A program made the translations under genes and the position numbers. Of a DNA stretch of 64,000 bases, positions 34,496 to 44,951 are shown piece by piece (the first letter of the stretch is position 1; each line of letters starts with the position of its first letter). Source of the DNA: Gentiana macrophylla. Its lineage: Eukaryota > Streptophyta > Magnoliopsida > Gentianales > Gentianaceae. The stretch is from positions 114,623 to 178,622 of the forward strand of contig JAOBSW010000020.1 in the NCBI GenBank assembly GCA_026214975.1. The letters are read 5' to 3'. The notes beneath the pieces are model-generated. The model had not been told where the DNA came from and did no database searches. It worked only from the letters and a program-made list of their open reading frames with translations.

Positions 34496-35852
34496 TTTAT
34501 AGTTACAAGACACAAAGTAAATTTAAACACTGATTGTCCTTGACTAATTCCTAGCTTCACAATCCTCGAGCCTTAGTCCTTTACAGGTTGAATTGCTATT
34601 TTACTAAGTATGCTCCACTGGTCATTAAAGGGTTTGATTCCCTCTTCACCAGCTCATCACAAACACAGTCTCCCTGACTTCACCTCAACTGTCCTTCCCA
34701 CCATCTTTGTGTTTCACAGTCTAAACCTTTGATAAAATCATAGTTCAGACTTGAATCAATAACTATGATTAAACTTATGATATGAGCTTATTCTTCTGAA
34801 TATATATTATTTGCACAAATAGCTCTGTTTTTCTTCAAGTGTGGATCTTGATGTATTTCTTGAGTGATCAAAAAAACCTTGAAGATTTCTTAATCTGGAT
34901 CTTGCAATATAGCACATAGCAGGAATTCTATTATTTTCCCCTTAATTGAATGTTTCCTTAGTGATCTTTTTCTTAGAACTCCGCACTTCATCTTGAAGTA
35001 AAAGTCATCTATTTATAAGAGTTTTTCCAACGTTCATCTTGTTTGAATTTCAATTCTTGTAGCCATTGGTGGTCCTGATAGTGTTTGTTGAATGTCAGTG
35101 TCCTTTTTGACATTTCTTTAACCAAATGTTCTGATTCTCTTCAGTTTGAGTGACTTCAGCATGAAACTGAGCTTGTGGGGTTTGACAGTTTTAAGCTGGT
35201 ATAATTGAGTGTTTTAGTTTTAAGAGCATTAGCTGAATGTTTACTCTTCTTCAAAACTTAGTACTATATCTTTATCTGATTCTTTTTGACTTAATCAGAG
35301 TACACCGTAACACTTAAGTTATCTAAAATATCATTGTCCTTGTGTATCTTAGGTCTTCATACAAGATCCATAAAGTCAGTTCAGGTCATCAAAGACTTAC
35401 CTGAATTCTAACTTTATAGGCTCGGCTTTAGTCTTCATAAACTGATTTTCAACCCTCAGTTATTCTATCTTAAATAACTGAGTCTGTGTTCCTCGGGCTT
35501 CGAAACTGAGTTTGTCCCCTTAGCCTTCAGATTCTAGATAAGACAATTGAGTTTATGTCCCTCGCCAAACTTACCTTCTTTTGTTTCTGTATGTGTACTC
35601 TGTTATTTATAAAGTGAGTTTCGTCTTATGAATACTCTTCATTTGCAAACTTAGTATGTCTCCTAAATTTTAGTTTCTCAGATTTATGCTTATTCTATTA
35701 TAGTGATTGTCTAACTTACCTATACAAATACCAGACACTATTAAATCCTATACATTTAATTCTATACAGTTATGGTGCTTCATCAATGGGGTTTAAAAGA
35801 ATAACTGAATAAGTGATAAATCATAATAAAAACATTAATCCTATTTCCAACA
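34496..35852 (-). repeat. Element A 5' LTR, piece 3 (outer part)
   Basis: On the minus strand it starts TGTTGGAAATAGG at 35852. The outer 270 bp match 129-424. The TATA box TATAAATA (minus) is at 35010-35017. With the other two pieces the LTR is about 1.75 kb, close to the C LTR length. Confidence 0.82.
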
Positions 35853-35865
35853 TTACTACTTACCT

Positions 35866-36110
35866 CAATTCTCAATCATGGTTACACTCTGGGGGATGAT
35901 GAGGCCAAGAGTATGTTCATTGACCTTGCTATAGACAGCGTGTCCAGCTAAGCATTCTGCAAGCCAGGGATAAGGACTATCTATCACGATCGTCTGAAGG
36001 ACTTTAAGGCAGGAGTGGACCTTGTATCCAAACATGGCCGTTCTTCAACTTCTCGTCGAGCACCTACTCCTGCTCCTACCTCGGCTGCTCCTGCTTCTTC
36101 GGAGCATTAG
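35866..36110 (+). pseudogene. Tail of a putative antisense ORF of element E
   Basis: Plus-strand reading LNHGYTLGDDEAKSMFIDLA, an in-frame stop, then DFKAGVDLVSKHGRSSTSRR and a Pro/Ala/Ser-rich tail ending TAG at 36108-36110. Its place (antisense to gag-pol, at the 3' end of a Tat element) matches the antisense gene of element H. Family membership is inferred from position and composition only. About 280 bp of AT-rich 3'-UTR-like sequence follows. Confidence 0.4.
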
Positions 36111-36393
36111 AATACTGCTCCCGATTCTTGATTCAAGTAGCTTTGTTTGCTCTTCTTTTGTATTTAAGTTTTTATTTTAAATTGTATTATGCACCTTAAT
36201 GCATTGTTGAAGATTCCTTTTTTCTTGCCTTACTATTTTAGCATTAACTTAAAGCAATTACTTGAAGTATTTTGTGATATGGTGTGGTATCTTGCCCCCC
36301 AGATTGACATGCACGAACTTATAGTTTTTCGATGGCAAGCTTGAGTGTTTATTGGTGTTTGAATTTGTTTTACTCAACTCAATTCTGAGCCTT

Positions 36394-36880
36394 TCTAGGT
36401 ACCGAGTCCAACCTATGGCCTCAGGAGGCCTAATTAGTAGACTTAACAAATTTTACACTAAGTCCGACTTGTGGATCTCCATTAGTCCATCCTGCAGACT
36501 TTGTTTTTAGACTGAGTCCGACCTTCGGATCTCAAGTTGTCTGACCTACTGACAATGTTTTGACAATGTCCGAACTACGGATCTCAGTTTTTCAGTCCTA
36601 CTTACAATGTTTAACTATGTCCGACCCGTTGATCTCAGGTTTTCAGTCCCGCTAACAGTGTTTTGACTAAGTCCGACCTGCAGATCTCAGGTTGTCAGTC
36701 CTGCGGACAATGTTTTGACTAAGTCCGACCTGCGGATCTCCGGTTGTCAGTCTTGATTGCAATGTTTTGACTGAGTCCGACCTACGGATCTCAGTTAGTC
36801 TGTCCTGCAGGCTTTGAATTTGAGTGAGTCCGATCTGCGGATCTCAGTTTGTCATTTCTGCTGACTTTAGAGTCTTCTGG
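36394..36880. repeat. Minisatellite, about nine copies of a roughly 52-bp unit
   Basis: Units begin near 36394, 36458, 36513, 36566, 36617, 36669, 36721, 36773 and 36825. The consensus core is aGTCCGACCTGCGGATCTCag. Each unit holds TCCG-nnnnn-CGGA, a short inverted repeat, and the right-hand units are the most alike. It lies between the antisense ORF tail and the gag-pro relic of element E. Confidence 0.88.
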
Positions 36881-37177
36881 AGACTTGCATGCATATAAAT
36901 TTGTCCTGCAACCTAATTCAATCCACTCGCAATGTATAAATATAAAAAACAAACATATAATTGTAACATAATAAAAGGCACCCGCCAAGTGCCACAAGAA
37001 TTGAATCAAATTTTAAAAAATGACAATAGGGAAAAATAAACCAGGAATGCCCGGAACCTATACTGGGTGAACGCCTTAGCTTTATTTGAGACCGTCATCC
37101 TTCTTGATCTCTTAGTTCAGCTCCATGACGTTCCTTTTAACTGTAGCCGTGTAGCAAATCCTAGCTGATTCCATGTC
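36881..37177 (-). other. Element E, AT-rich spacer and post-protease remnant
   Basis: The minus strand right of 37080 still reads text like ARICYTATVKRNVMELN, typical of the segment after the Tat protease. To the left it turns into AT-rich noncoding DNA. RT to integrase is deleted at about this point. Confidence 0.45.
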
Positions 37178-37540
37178 TCATTTAATCTCTACCGATCCTT
37201 CTGAGGTGGGTAATTTCAAGCTAATATGTGCCGGTGAGATCACTGTGCTGAGTTTGATCAATGCTATCCTTCTAATAGTAATGTTATACGCCGAGGGAGC
37301 TTTGACCACAATGTAGTTCACAATGAGTGTTTTGCTCTTGGGTTCCCGGCCAAAAGTTGTCACGAGCTTTATTATCCCTGTGGGGTGAACCGGGGGTCCG
37401 GCGCACCCAAACAACAGTGCTGAGATGGGTAATAGATCCGCATCCTTCTGCTTCTTGGATTCAAATGATGAATAGTAAAGTTTGCTAACAGCGTTTCCAG
37501 TACCAATGCAAATTCTCCGCACCAATTTTTTGTGCACCAC
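37178..37540 (-). pseudogene. Element E protease domain (Tat-lineage Gypsy), decayed
   Basis: Minus-strand reading with KDADLLPISALLFGCAG, PVHPTGIIKLVTTFG and IVVKAPSAYNITI, which is the conserved retropepsin-like region of Tat/Ogre-type elements. The usual catalytic Asp position reads Gly (ICIGTGNAVSKLYYSSF). The domain is cut shortly after SEGSVEIK. Confidence 0.85.
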
Positions 37541-37894
37541 TGCTCGAATAACTAAGCATTCATTTTTCCCTAAAGAGGGAGTGGGTCTCTTGGACCATAG
37601 GTCACATTACCAGCTAGCCTTTGGTTTCTGCTCGTAGGTTGACCGGCCTGTCCATTAACTTCTCCAAGTTCGATGTTTGGCCGCCCATGATGTTGATGAT
37701 AGTTTTCACAGGGTGGTTGTCTATCGGCCGATCAGAGTCAGGAGATCGATCTCTTTTTCATTGGGGCTCAACATTCCTGCCCCAATCTTGATATAGCTAC
37801 GCCACTAGAATTCTCTCTGACCTCGCAATTCAAAGCCCTGAGATCGGTCCACAACTTCGTCCAATTTTCCCTCCACGATGTCTGCATCAATATC

Positions 37895-39131
37895 TCACTT
37901 GAGATTCGTGCATCTTGCCGAGTCATGACCCACATCCTTAGAGTAGGTACAAAACATACTCTGATTTATCATTTCTGAAGGTCCTCTCATGGGTGATGGA
38001 ATCCGGGCTAAACATTTTCTTTCCATGATCGCGAGAACCTGCTCACAAGGCATGTTTAGAGGGATGAAGTCCCTATTCTGTAGAGCTCCTTTCTTTTCAA
38101 GCCGATCTGTGACACGGGCGGTCATCTGGTCCTGGACCGTCTTCCTCTTCCTGTCCTTTTTCTCCTCGGACTTTTCTTTCTTGATTTCTCCCTTTTCAGA
38201 CTCTCTCTTCAAAAGGTTTGCTTCTTCTCCTTGATAGTGCTTGTATGCCATCTCCATGCATTCCTCCATGGATATGAGAAATTTGATGTTAAGCTTAGCA
38301 TACAGTCTTCTCTCTCATAAACCTGCTGTGAAAGAGGTGATCACAATACGTTCATCCGTGTCTTTGTATTGGATAGATTCCTCATTGAACCGTTTCAGGT
38401 ATTGTAGTACGGTTTCATCTTTCCTTTGCTTAAAGGTGATAAGGTAGGTTGCATTCCTCTGGAATGGCTTGGCTGTGATGAAGGCATTAAGAAATATTTT
38501 TCCAGTGTCTCGAATTTTGAGATCGATCTTGCTGGGATATTTCTAAACCATTCATGGTCCCTGTCCGTAAATAAAGCAGGGAACGTCTTGCATTTCATCT
38601 TGTCTGGAGCACAATCCAGATTCATATGGGTAAGGTAATGGAAGAGGCGATCCTGTGGATCCTTGGTTCCATCGTATGGTTTTAGCTTAGGCACATTGAA
38701 CCTCACAGGTCAGGGATAGTTCTCCACCCGCTCCTTTAATGTTGACGCGAAGGATAGATCCATAGATCGTTTTCCCAATATGACATCAAGTTCAGCTCTA
38801 GTTGTGTCCATTGCTTGGGGATCCATTGGATGTTTCCCACGGTTTGAAGAGGTTGCACGATCGTTCCTCTTGCCTCTCTTAAGCTTAGGAAGGGGAGGAG
38901 GTGTATTTTCCTGCTCACCTCCCTATCCTGGATTTTCTCTTCCGAATCCCCTTTTTCCTGGTCTTCTTTCTCCAGATCCTTATCTACCTCGTCGTCTATT
39001 GTGGCTGCCTCAAAAATGGTTTGCCTAGTAGCTTCGTCCATAGCTACCAATTGATCCACCAGTGCCTGTTGGATAGAATTGAGGACACTTTCCTCCAATT
39101 CCTGATTTTGATTGCTAGCATTGGTGGCCAT
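37895..39131 (-). pseudogene. Element E gag (Tat-lineage Gypsy), decayed
   Basis: The start is MATNASNQNQELEESVLNS at 39131. The N-terminal part is acidic (about 39030-38900). The capsid part includes LKPYDGTKDPQDRLFHYLTHM, CKTFPALFTDRDHEWFRNIP and FETLEKYFL, as in Retrotrans_gag. The C-terminal part is Lys/Glu-rich and ends FCTYSKDVGHDSARCTNLK, a degenerate zinc knuckle. Three reading frames are used, so frameshifts lie near 38720 and 38390-38270. Confidence 0.85.
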
Positions 39132-40043
39132 GACGTCCCCATCGTCAGTGTTTTGATGGTTTTCCGTCTTTTGTCATGTTTTGACCTTGATGGCGCGATA
39201 GCAGGAACTTGAATAAGCTTGTCATTAGAAGGCCCTCATTCTATCACCACTTTGACGATGCTAGAAATTGTCTAGTGATCGTTCGGGCCTAATCTACTTA
39301 GTGACAGGTAATTCAAGATCCACAACTACTAGAGAATATAAAGAGGCGGTGATTTGGAGGTTGTTTAGACTGAGCCTGAGATGTTGTATGTCAAAGTGCC
39401 TGCGTATCTTGCCGTTATTCAGGAAATAAGTCTCCGTAGTTTCTTAGGGATTGTTTACATAGTGGCCTTAACCCTAGGCTTGCATGGGCCGAATCAATGT
39501 TGGACTCTTATTTGTGTTCCCTAAGGAATAGATAATTATAGTCTAATCCCCTTGATTGTAGGAGATAATCACGGTGCTTTGAATTTGATCAGAGCCTTAA
39601 TGGCTTAGGATTCTTCTTATGTTTCTCTCCAGAGATAGTAAACATGAGAATGTTGGATGAACGGGGTGGCTCAAGTCGGCTTACGCCGAGCCCCCAATGC
39701 TATCATTGCTGAACCGCATTGACCCAGCACCCGTGTGCCCTGACCAACCTGCGGTGGGCTGAGGAGTCAGCCAGTCCACTCTCTCACCGGAGGTTCCGAC
39801 CTGCCCTTAGACTTGAAACGGGGCCCCTGGCCCTTGCCGTTGTTCTATTTTGCGTATATTTATTACTTGGATAATACGGAGATGACTCGTGGCGAAGAGC
39901 TAATCTGACCCTCGTCAGTAATAAAGCCCGTTAAGGCTGGTATTCAAATTTGGTGATGATACTCGTCGTAATAGATTGAGATAATAAAGCCGGCTAAGGC
40001 TGTCTTTCAAATTTCACATGATCCTCGTTTTATACTTTCTTGA
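39132..40043 (-). other. Element E leader or upstream region, no gene seen
   Basis: It has a GC-rich stretch (39660-39840) with the inverted pair GTCGGCTTAC-GCCGAG. A segment of about 45 bp is duplicated at 39919 and 39983 (ataaagcc...taaggctg...ttcaaatttc). Each copy holds AGCC-nnnnnn-GGCT. No clear LTR end or PBS could be placed. Confidence 0.4.
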
Positions 40044-40057
40044 AAGCATAGAGAATT
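40044..40057. repeat. Left target-site duplication of SINE
   Basis: AAGCATAGAGAATT, repeated exactly at 40309-40322. Confidence 0.9.
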
Positions 40058-40308
40058 AGAGAATTATCCCCTAGATATGGCCTAGTGGTGAGGAGTGGGG
40101 TGTTATAATGACAGCCGGACCCTAAGCTGGAGGTCAGCGGTTCGATTCACGTAAAGGGTTGATTTCGATTGATAACACCTTCGTGATGATGGGGAATCAA
40201 GAAGCCCACGACTCTAAGCTCTAGGTTACCTGATTAACCTCTCCCCACATTCCTGCGGGATCGGGGGTGGGGGGCCCCTCACGGTTGAGGTTTAACCGTG
40301 TTTTTTTT
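40058..40308 (+). mobile_element. tRNA-derived SINE with 14-bp TSD
   Basis: The A box TGGCCTAGTGGT is at about 40078-40089 and the B box GGTTCGATTC at about 40139-40148, spaced as in a Pol III promoter. The body is about 250 bp and the 3' end is a run of eight T. The exact 14-bp direct repeat on both sides shows LINE-mediated retroposition. It sits 42 bp upstream of the TATA box of the host peptide gene, in the same orientation. Sequence after the B box does not fold as a tRNA. Confidence 0.9.
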
Positions 40309-40349
40309 AAGCATAGAGAATTCGGTGCTCCGAACGTTATAATCACGCC

Positions 40350-40357
40350 TATATATA
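40350..40357 (+). promoter_or_regulatory. TATA box of the host peptide gene
   Basis: TATATATA in CGCCTATATATACAAG, 99-106 bp before the ATG at 40456. This spacing is normal for a plant Pol II gene. Confidence 0.65.
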
Positions 40358-40455
40358 CAAGTATTCTATGGTTTAATTAGTAAGTCATCTTAAGGAGATT
40401 TTAATAATGACCCAATCAAACTAATCTATATTTTTTTCACAAAGAAGCAGCAAAA

Positions 40456-40546
40456 ATGGCCAATCTTCCTTTCTTCATTTCATTCATTACGCTTTATCTG
40501 ATGTCCCTTTGTTTTTCTATGGCAATGGACATCGAGCTACTTCCCG
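40456..40546 (+). CDS. Host gene exon 1: signal peptide of a putative small secreted peptide
   Basis: The ATG context GCAAAAATGGCC is near-optimal for plants. The exon encodes 30 residues that look like a signal peptide: MANLPFFISF, a hydrophobic core LYLMSLCF, then SMA as a possible cleavage site, and MDIELLP. It ends at a donor site, CCCG/GTACAG, in phase 1. Joined to exon 2 at 44824 the frame stays open. The family was not recognised: the mature part does not show the end motifs of CLE, CEP, PSY, IDA or RALF peptides. Coding status is inferred from the TATA box, start context, splice sites and open frame. Confidence 0.6.
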
Positions 40547-40890
40547 GTACAGATATAATATGAATAGTAGCAACAATGAATAGGTTTGTTGAAGATAAGA
40601 CTAAAGCATGACCATTAGATTATCATAAGAGGTGTATGGCTTAGATGTTGCCACCTGTCCGTAGTTGTAATAGAAAATTACTTAATAGAGTCTGTGTAAT
40701 TGTAGTATTTAATGCTAAACTGATCTATAACGTCTATTATCTGGAAATTAATCTATCTTCCTAGATTTCCTCTTTATCTGTCTTGGTATCAGAGATTACT
40801 GCCGGAGATGGCAACTCCGCCGTAATTGGAGCCTCACCCAGCTCCACCGGTCCTCTTTCCACCTTTATTTGAACACCTGCGTCTTCGATC

Positions 40891-42360
40891 ATGTCAGAAT
40901 CAAGCTTTTCCACTCAAGCCCATGCTGCTCCCACCTCGTTCCCACCTCTTTCCGGCAAAATGTTGTTCACTAATGGTGTTCACACACCCTTGTTTCATGG
41001 AGTTAACACTGGTTTTTCTGGTATCTCAGCTGCTGGACTTCCACCTAACATGCAGTTTGGTCAGATCCCACAAGTAATTTCATCGATTCGAGCTTCACCG
41101 TTCCGTCCAGAACTGTTTCCATCCCTGATGCGTTCCCCAGGTTATGGTCTCCTTCCTCCTGTGTCTTCTACTTCTTTTACTGGGCACTTGAATCAAACAT
41201 GTAATGTTAAATTGTCTCATGACAATTATCTTTTGTGGAAATCCACTGTTTTTCCTATTGTTCGAGGTCATAGACTGGATGGCTATCTGCTAGGTACTAA
41301 ACCCAGGCCCTCAAATGTTTATGGTGTCCCGTTTGCACTTGGATATTCTGGTTCTCAAACAGCAGAAGAATGAGATGTTGCAGATTCATTTCTTGTCGGT
41401 TGGTTGCTAAGTTCCATGACAAAACAGGCGTTGGTTGAGGTAATTGGCTGTGAGATCTCACATGAGGTCTGGAAAGCATTGGAGACTTTGTTTAACAGTC
41501 AATATGAAGCCCGGATGCTTGAATTGAAAAATTCTTTAGCAAAAGCAGAAAAGGAGTCCAAATCCTTGGCTGACTACCTAGCTCAAAAGAAGTCTTATAA
41601 TTATAACCTTGCAGCTGTAGGTTATCCAATTACTCGGTCTGAATTGATACTAGCAGTACTGGGTGGTCTTGAGAAAGAATATGAAGCAGCTATAGTCAAC
41701 ATCACTACAAGGGTTGGTGCTCTTACATGGCAAGAAGTTCAATCACAACTCCTTATTCATGTGATGCTTGTGGCCAGGTTCCATACTCCAGGTGGACCTG
41801 GTAATGCTGTTGCAGATTTGACATATTCTGGTCCCAGATCTGGTGGATTCTACATAAATCCTAGGCCTCCAAAAAAGAAAACTGGCAGAGGTAAAGGTAG
41901 TGGAAGTCAAAGGGGTGACAGAAATGGTGGCAGAGGCAGGGGTGGAAGAGGAAATCAAAATCAGAATGCTAAATCTAACACCAGCAAAATGGCCTGCCAA
42001 TTATGTTGGAAAATTGGTCACACTGCTAACATCTGCTGGCATACGTTTGAAACTGATTTCAACAACAGCAGCACTGGTGATAATAACACTCCTAGACATA
42101 TTTCAGCATTTGTTGCAAGTCCTCAAAATGTTGCTGACAACTCATGGTATCTTGATAGTGGTGCCACCAACCATGTCACATATGATCTCAACAATCTTCA
42201 CCTTAGTGCTGGATACAATGGTAATGATACATTGGCTATGGAAATGGTAAGGCCTTGTGCATTAAGCACGTTGGCACTAGTTCTATTCCCACTACTGTCA
42301 AACCCTAAATCCTTAACAACATTCTACATGTTCCTGCCATTACAAAAAAAACCTAATTAG
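40891..42360 (+). pseudogene. Element F gag and protease, with one stop
   Basis: The reading begins MSESSFSTQ at 40891 and has a TGA near 41371. Copia gag text is clear: VKLSHDNYLLWKSTVFPIVR, then the UBN2 region SLADYLAQKK. A Gly/Arg/Asn-rich stretch leads to one intact zinc knuckle, CQLCWKIGHTANIC (about 41995-42036). The protease active site is WYLDSGATNHVT (near 42147). A frameshift at about 42240 then leads off-frame to a stop at 42358-42360. Confidence 0.88.
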
Positions 42361-42990
42361 TGTGTCTAAACTAATCTCTGATAATGCTAACACTGTTTTG
42401 TTCACGGATTAATGCCATTGATCAGAGATTAGTTTCATAGTTCTAAATGTGTCAAAGGTTACAAGATCAATACTCCACCTTCACTCTCCTTGATCAATGG
42501 CACTCCACTCCTGTAACCATTCCTGCTATTGCTGGTAAAATGCAACAAGAGGAGCCACCTACAGCTGCTGATCACTCATCACAGGTACCAAAAACTTACA
42601 CCACTAAGGAGCCCATAGTTTTCAACTCTAACACAAACACACACCAGTAACATAAAGCACACCACCGTCTACACCTGTTGATACATCCACACCATATACC
42701 AACACTCCCTCTCAAATGGGTTCTCACTCTACCTCTCCATTGCACCATCATGCATCTCTTACAACCTCTAGCACATCTATACCTGCTATCACTGAGTCTC
42801 AATCTGTCCCTTTTGACCCTCCTACTCAACAACTACCTAAAAAAATCTTGTTTCTGTTCATCCTATGCAAACTAGGGCCAAGGCTGGTATTTTTAAACCT
42901 AAAACCTATAGTGTCAGGTGTCCTAATGTCAATACCTTGACAATTCCCATAGAACCTTTAAATGTATCAGAGGAATTATCCACACCTGAA
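42361..42990 (+). other. Element F integrase deletion zone and linker
   Basis: Between the protease (42250) and RT (43003) only about 750 bp remain, where a Copia element would have more than 1.5 kb. The text LISVSKLISDN and a Pro/Thr/Ser-rich linker can be made out, but no integrase H/C motif or DDE core is left. Confidence 0.65.
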
Positions 42991-43002
42991 TGGAAATGAG
43001 CT

Positions 43003-44436
43003 ATGGCAGAAGAGTATAAGGCCCTAATGCAGAATCATGCTTGGGATTTGATTCCACCACCAACAAATCACAATATAGTGGAAAATAGATGGGTATTCAA
43101 AGTGAAGGTCCACCCTGATGGAATTGTTCTCAAATATAAGGCTAGGTTGGAAGCTAAGGGGTTCTTGCAAAACTATGGAATTAATTTTAAAGAAACATTT
43201 AGCCCTGTGGCCAAATCTAGAACTATCAGGGTAATCCTAGTTGTTGCAGTGTCTATGAATTGGCATGTTCAAAGAATAGATATCAACAATGCCCTTCTTA
43301 ATGGTCCTCCTAAGGAGCCTGTCCTGATGCCTCAACCAGAAGGGTTTGTAGATCCTACAAGACCACACTTTGTGTGTAAGTTGAACAAAGCATTATATGG
43401 GTTGAAACAGGCTCCTAGAGCCTGGTTTGAAGCACTAGCAGGACAATCGTAACTGTGGGGCTTTGTCCAAGCTGTTTCTGATATATCTCTGTTTACATAT
43501 AAAACAACAAAACAAGTGTTGTATGTCTTAGTTTATGTTGATGATATATTGATCATAGAAAACTCTCTTGACCTGATCAAAAGATTTGTGCAACAGCTCA
43601 ACAACAGGTTTGCCCTCAAAGATCTTGGACCAGTATCACACTTTTTTGGAATACCAGTTTTTAGAGATAGTTCTGGTCTCTACTTAAATTAGTCACACTA
43701 TACTATTCAACTGCTACAGAGACTTGGAATGGATCATCTTAAAGGGTGTTCAACACCTATGACTGCTAGGATAAACCTGAAGGCCAAACAACATACTCCT
43801 TTGGCTGATCCTAAAATCTATAGAAGTGTTATTGGGGGTTTACAATTCCTTACCATAACTATACCAGACATCACTTTTGATGCCAATTGTTTAAGTCAAT
43901 ATATGCAAAAACACTACTCTGATCACTGGACATAATTGAAAGAGTTGTTGAGATATGTTAGTGGTACACTGCATTTTAGCCTGCACTTTAATCCATCTCA
44001 TGAGTTTCATTTGACTGGGTTCACTGTTGCTGATTGGGCAGTCAGTTCTTTTGATAGACGATCTATTTGTGGCTATTGTGTGTATGTTGGTGACTCCTTG
44101 ATGTCTTGGAGTTCCAAGAAGCAAGGGATAGTGTCCTGGTCCAACACAGAGTCCGAGTAAAGAGCTTTTGCTGACCTATCTGCAGAAATGAAGTGGCTTC
44201 AACAACTCATGGGATTCCTTGGCCTACAATCCAGTGTATCTTGAAAGGACCAAACATATAGAAGTTGACATCCATTTTATCAGAGATCAAGTTTTAGCAA
44301 AGCAGCTAGAAGTCTTGTATGTACCATCCTCAGAACCGATAGCAGACATTATGACTAAAGCTTTGCCTCCCTTCTCTTTGACACATTTCAGAGACAAACT
44401 CAACGTAGCAACATCACCATTTCGTTTGAGGGGGGC
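43003..44436 (+). pseudogene. Element F reverse transcriptase and RNase H, decayed
   Basis: RT starts near MAEEYKALMQNHAWDLIPPP. It has the Copia words VENRWVFKVK, NYGINFKETFSPVAK and [24 protein letters not shown] is intact at 43534-43557. RNase H has DWAVSSFDRRSICGYCVYVG, the WSSKKQ segment, TKHIEVDIHFIRDQV and IADIMTKALPP. Stops or frameshifts occur near 43450, 43690, 43933, 44158 and 44215-44240. The stop at 43690 is TAG where Gln is usual (LNQSHY). Confidence 0.88.
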
Positions 44437-44823
44437 TGTTGAAGATAAGACAAAAGCATGACCATTAGATTATCCTAAGAGGTGTATGGCTTAGATGTTG
44501 TCACGTGTCCGGAGTTGTAACAGAAATTTACATAATACATTTTGTGTCATTGTTGTATTTAATGCAAAACTGATGTATAACGTCTATTATCTGGAAATTA
44601 ATCTATCTTCCTAGATTTTCTCGTTATCTGTCTAACTCTCTCACGCTTTGCATTTGTTCCTTTCTAATTAATTTCGTTATTTTGAGTATCACTTATTTGA
44701 ATGCGTTAAACAGAAAACTACCCCTTATTAGACTGTTATCACTGCTGTAATTTGTGTAACATTTTTTTTCTTATTGTTTTAATATTTCATCATTTTATTT
44801 TTATTTTTACTTTTATTTTGCAG

Positions 44824-44951
44824 CGGATGCTAACGACGACAACAAAATACAACATGCAATCCCTAGAGGCACAACTACAGATCCATCCATGGGGAATCCT
44901 CCAAGGAAGTTGCTAGAGAAACCTTTGTCCCCCGACGGTGAAATTTATGCA
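44824..44951 (+). CDS. Host gene exon 2, interrupted by LTR G1
   Basis: It starts after TTTTGCAG. In frame with exon 1 it reads ADANDDNKIQHAIPRGTTTD, then PSMGNPPRKLLEKPLSPDGE and IYA. Basic and proline-rich words (PPRKLLEKPLSP) suggest a processed peptide precursor. The frame runs into LTR G1 at 44952. A near-duplicate of the last five bases (ATGCA / ATGAA) lies at 60990 after the LTR, followed at once by TGA. The original product was therefore about 73 residues. Transcripts from the present allele would be cut or misspliced. Confidence 0.58.

Larger units (their letters stand above)
1..35852 (-). mobile_element. Element A: non-autonomous Sirevirus-type Copia retrotransposon, minus strand, split by B and C
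   Basis: Reading on the minus strand, the parts seen are a 5' LTR (35852 down to 8289, in three pieces), a primer-binding site at 8275-8286, a gag-linker remnant, a 3' ORF, a polypurine tract and the start of a 3' LTR. Its LTR ends (TGTTGG...CCAACA), its PBS and its GGCATCATCA-purine-tract junction match those of element C, which has a clear Copia pol. No protease, integrase, RT or RNase H is present, so A is a deletion derivative or a non-autonomous family. Its left end lies outside the window, so no TSD can be checked. Its right end (35852) abuts a remnant of element E. Confidence 0.8.
35853..40040 (-). mobile_element. Element E: decayed Tat-lineage Gypsy element, minus strand
   Basis: The minus strand carries gag (39131-37895) and the protease region (37540-37178). 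The plus strand has what looks like the tail of an antisense ORF (35866-36110), followed by a minisatellite. RT, RNase H and integrase are missing: the text leaves the post-protease region at about 37080 and becomes noncoding. The left part is cut by element A. LTRs could not be delimited, and the right boundary is uncertain (between 39900 and 40330). Confidence 0.65.
40587..44633 (+). mobile_element. Element F: Ale/Retrofit-like Copia with integrase deleted
   Basis: Two 197-bp LTRs (40587-40783 and 44437-44633) start TGTTGAAGATAAGAC and end TCTGTCT. The PBS TGGTATCAGAG directly follows the first. The purine tract TTTGAGGGGGGC directly precedes the second. Short LTRs and the text HPMQTRAKAGIFKPK before RT fit the Ale/Retrofit lineage. 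Flanks aggtt and aactc are not a recognisable TSD. It is inserted in the intron, in the sense direction. Confidence 0.88.
40547..44823 (+). other. Intron of the host peptide gene, holding Copia element F
   Basis: Donor GTACAG at 40547; acceptor TTTTATTTTGCAG ending 44823 after a long T-rich tract. Without F (40587-44633) the intron would be about 230 bp. Confidence 0.6.

Noticed and set aside
36394..36880. CRISPR-like array
   Set aside because: Units are directly adjacent with no unique spacers of constant length, and the DNA is plant retrotransposon sequence.
38780..39212. Plus-strand ORFs with hydrophobic runs
   Set aside because: Complements of the acidic and coiled-coil codons of the E gag.
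40074..40150. tRNA gene
   Set aside because: A and B boxes are present, but no acceptor stem or anticodon arm can be formed, and a 14-bp TSD encloses a 250-bp unit, so it is a SINE.
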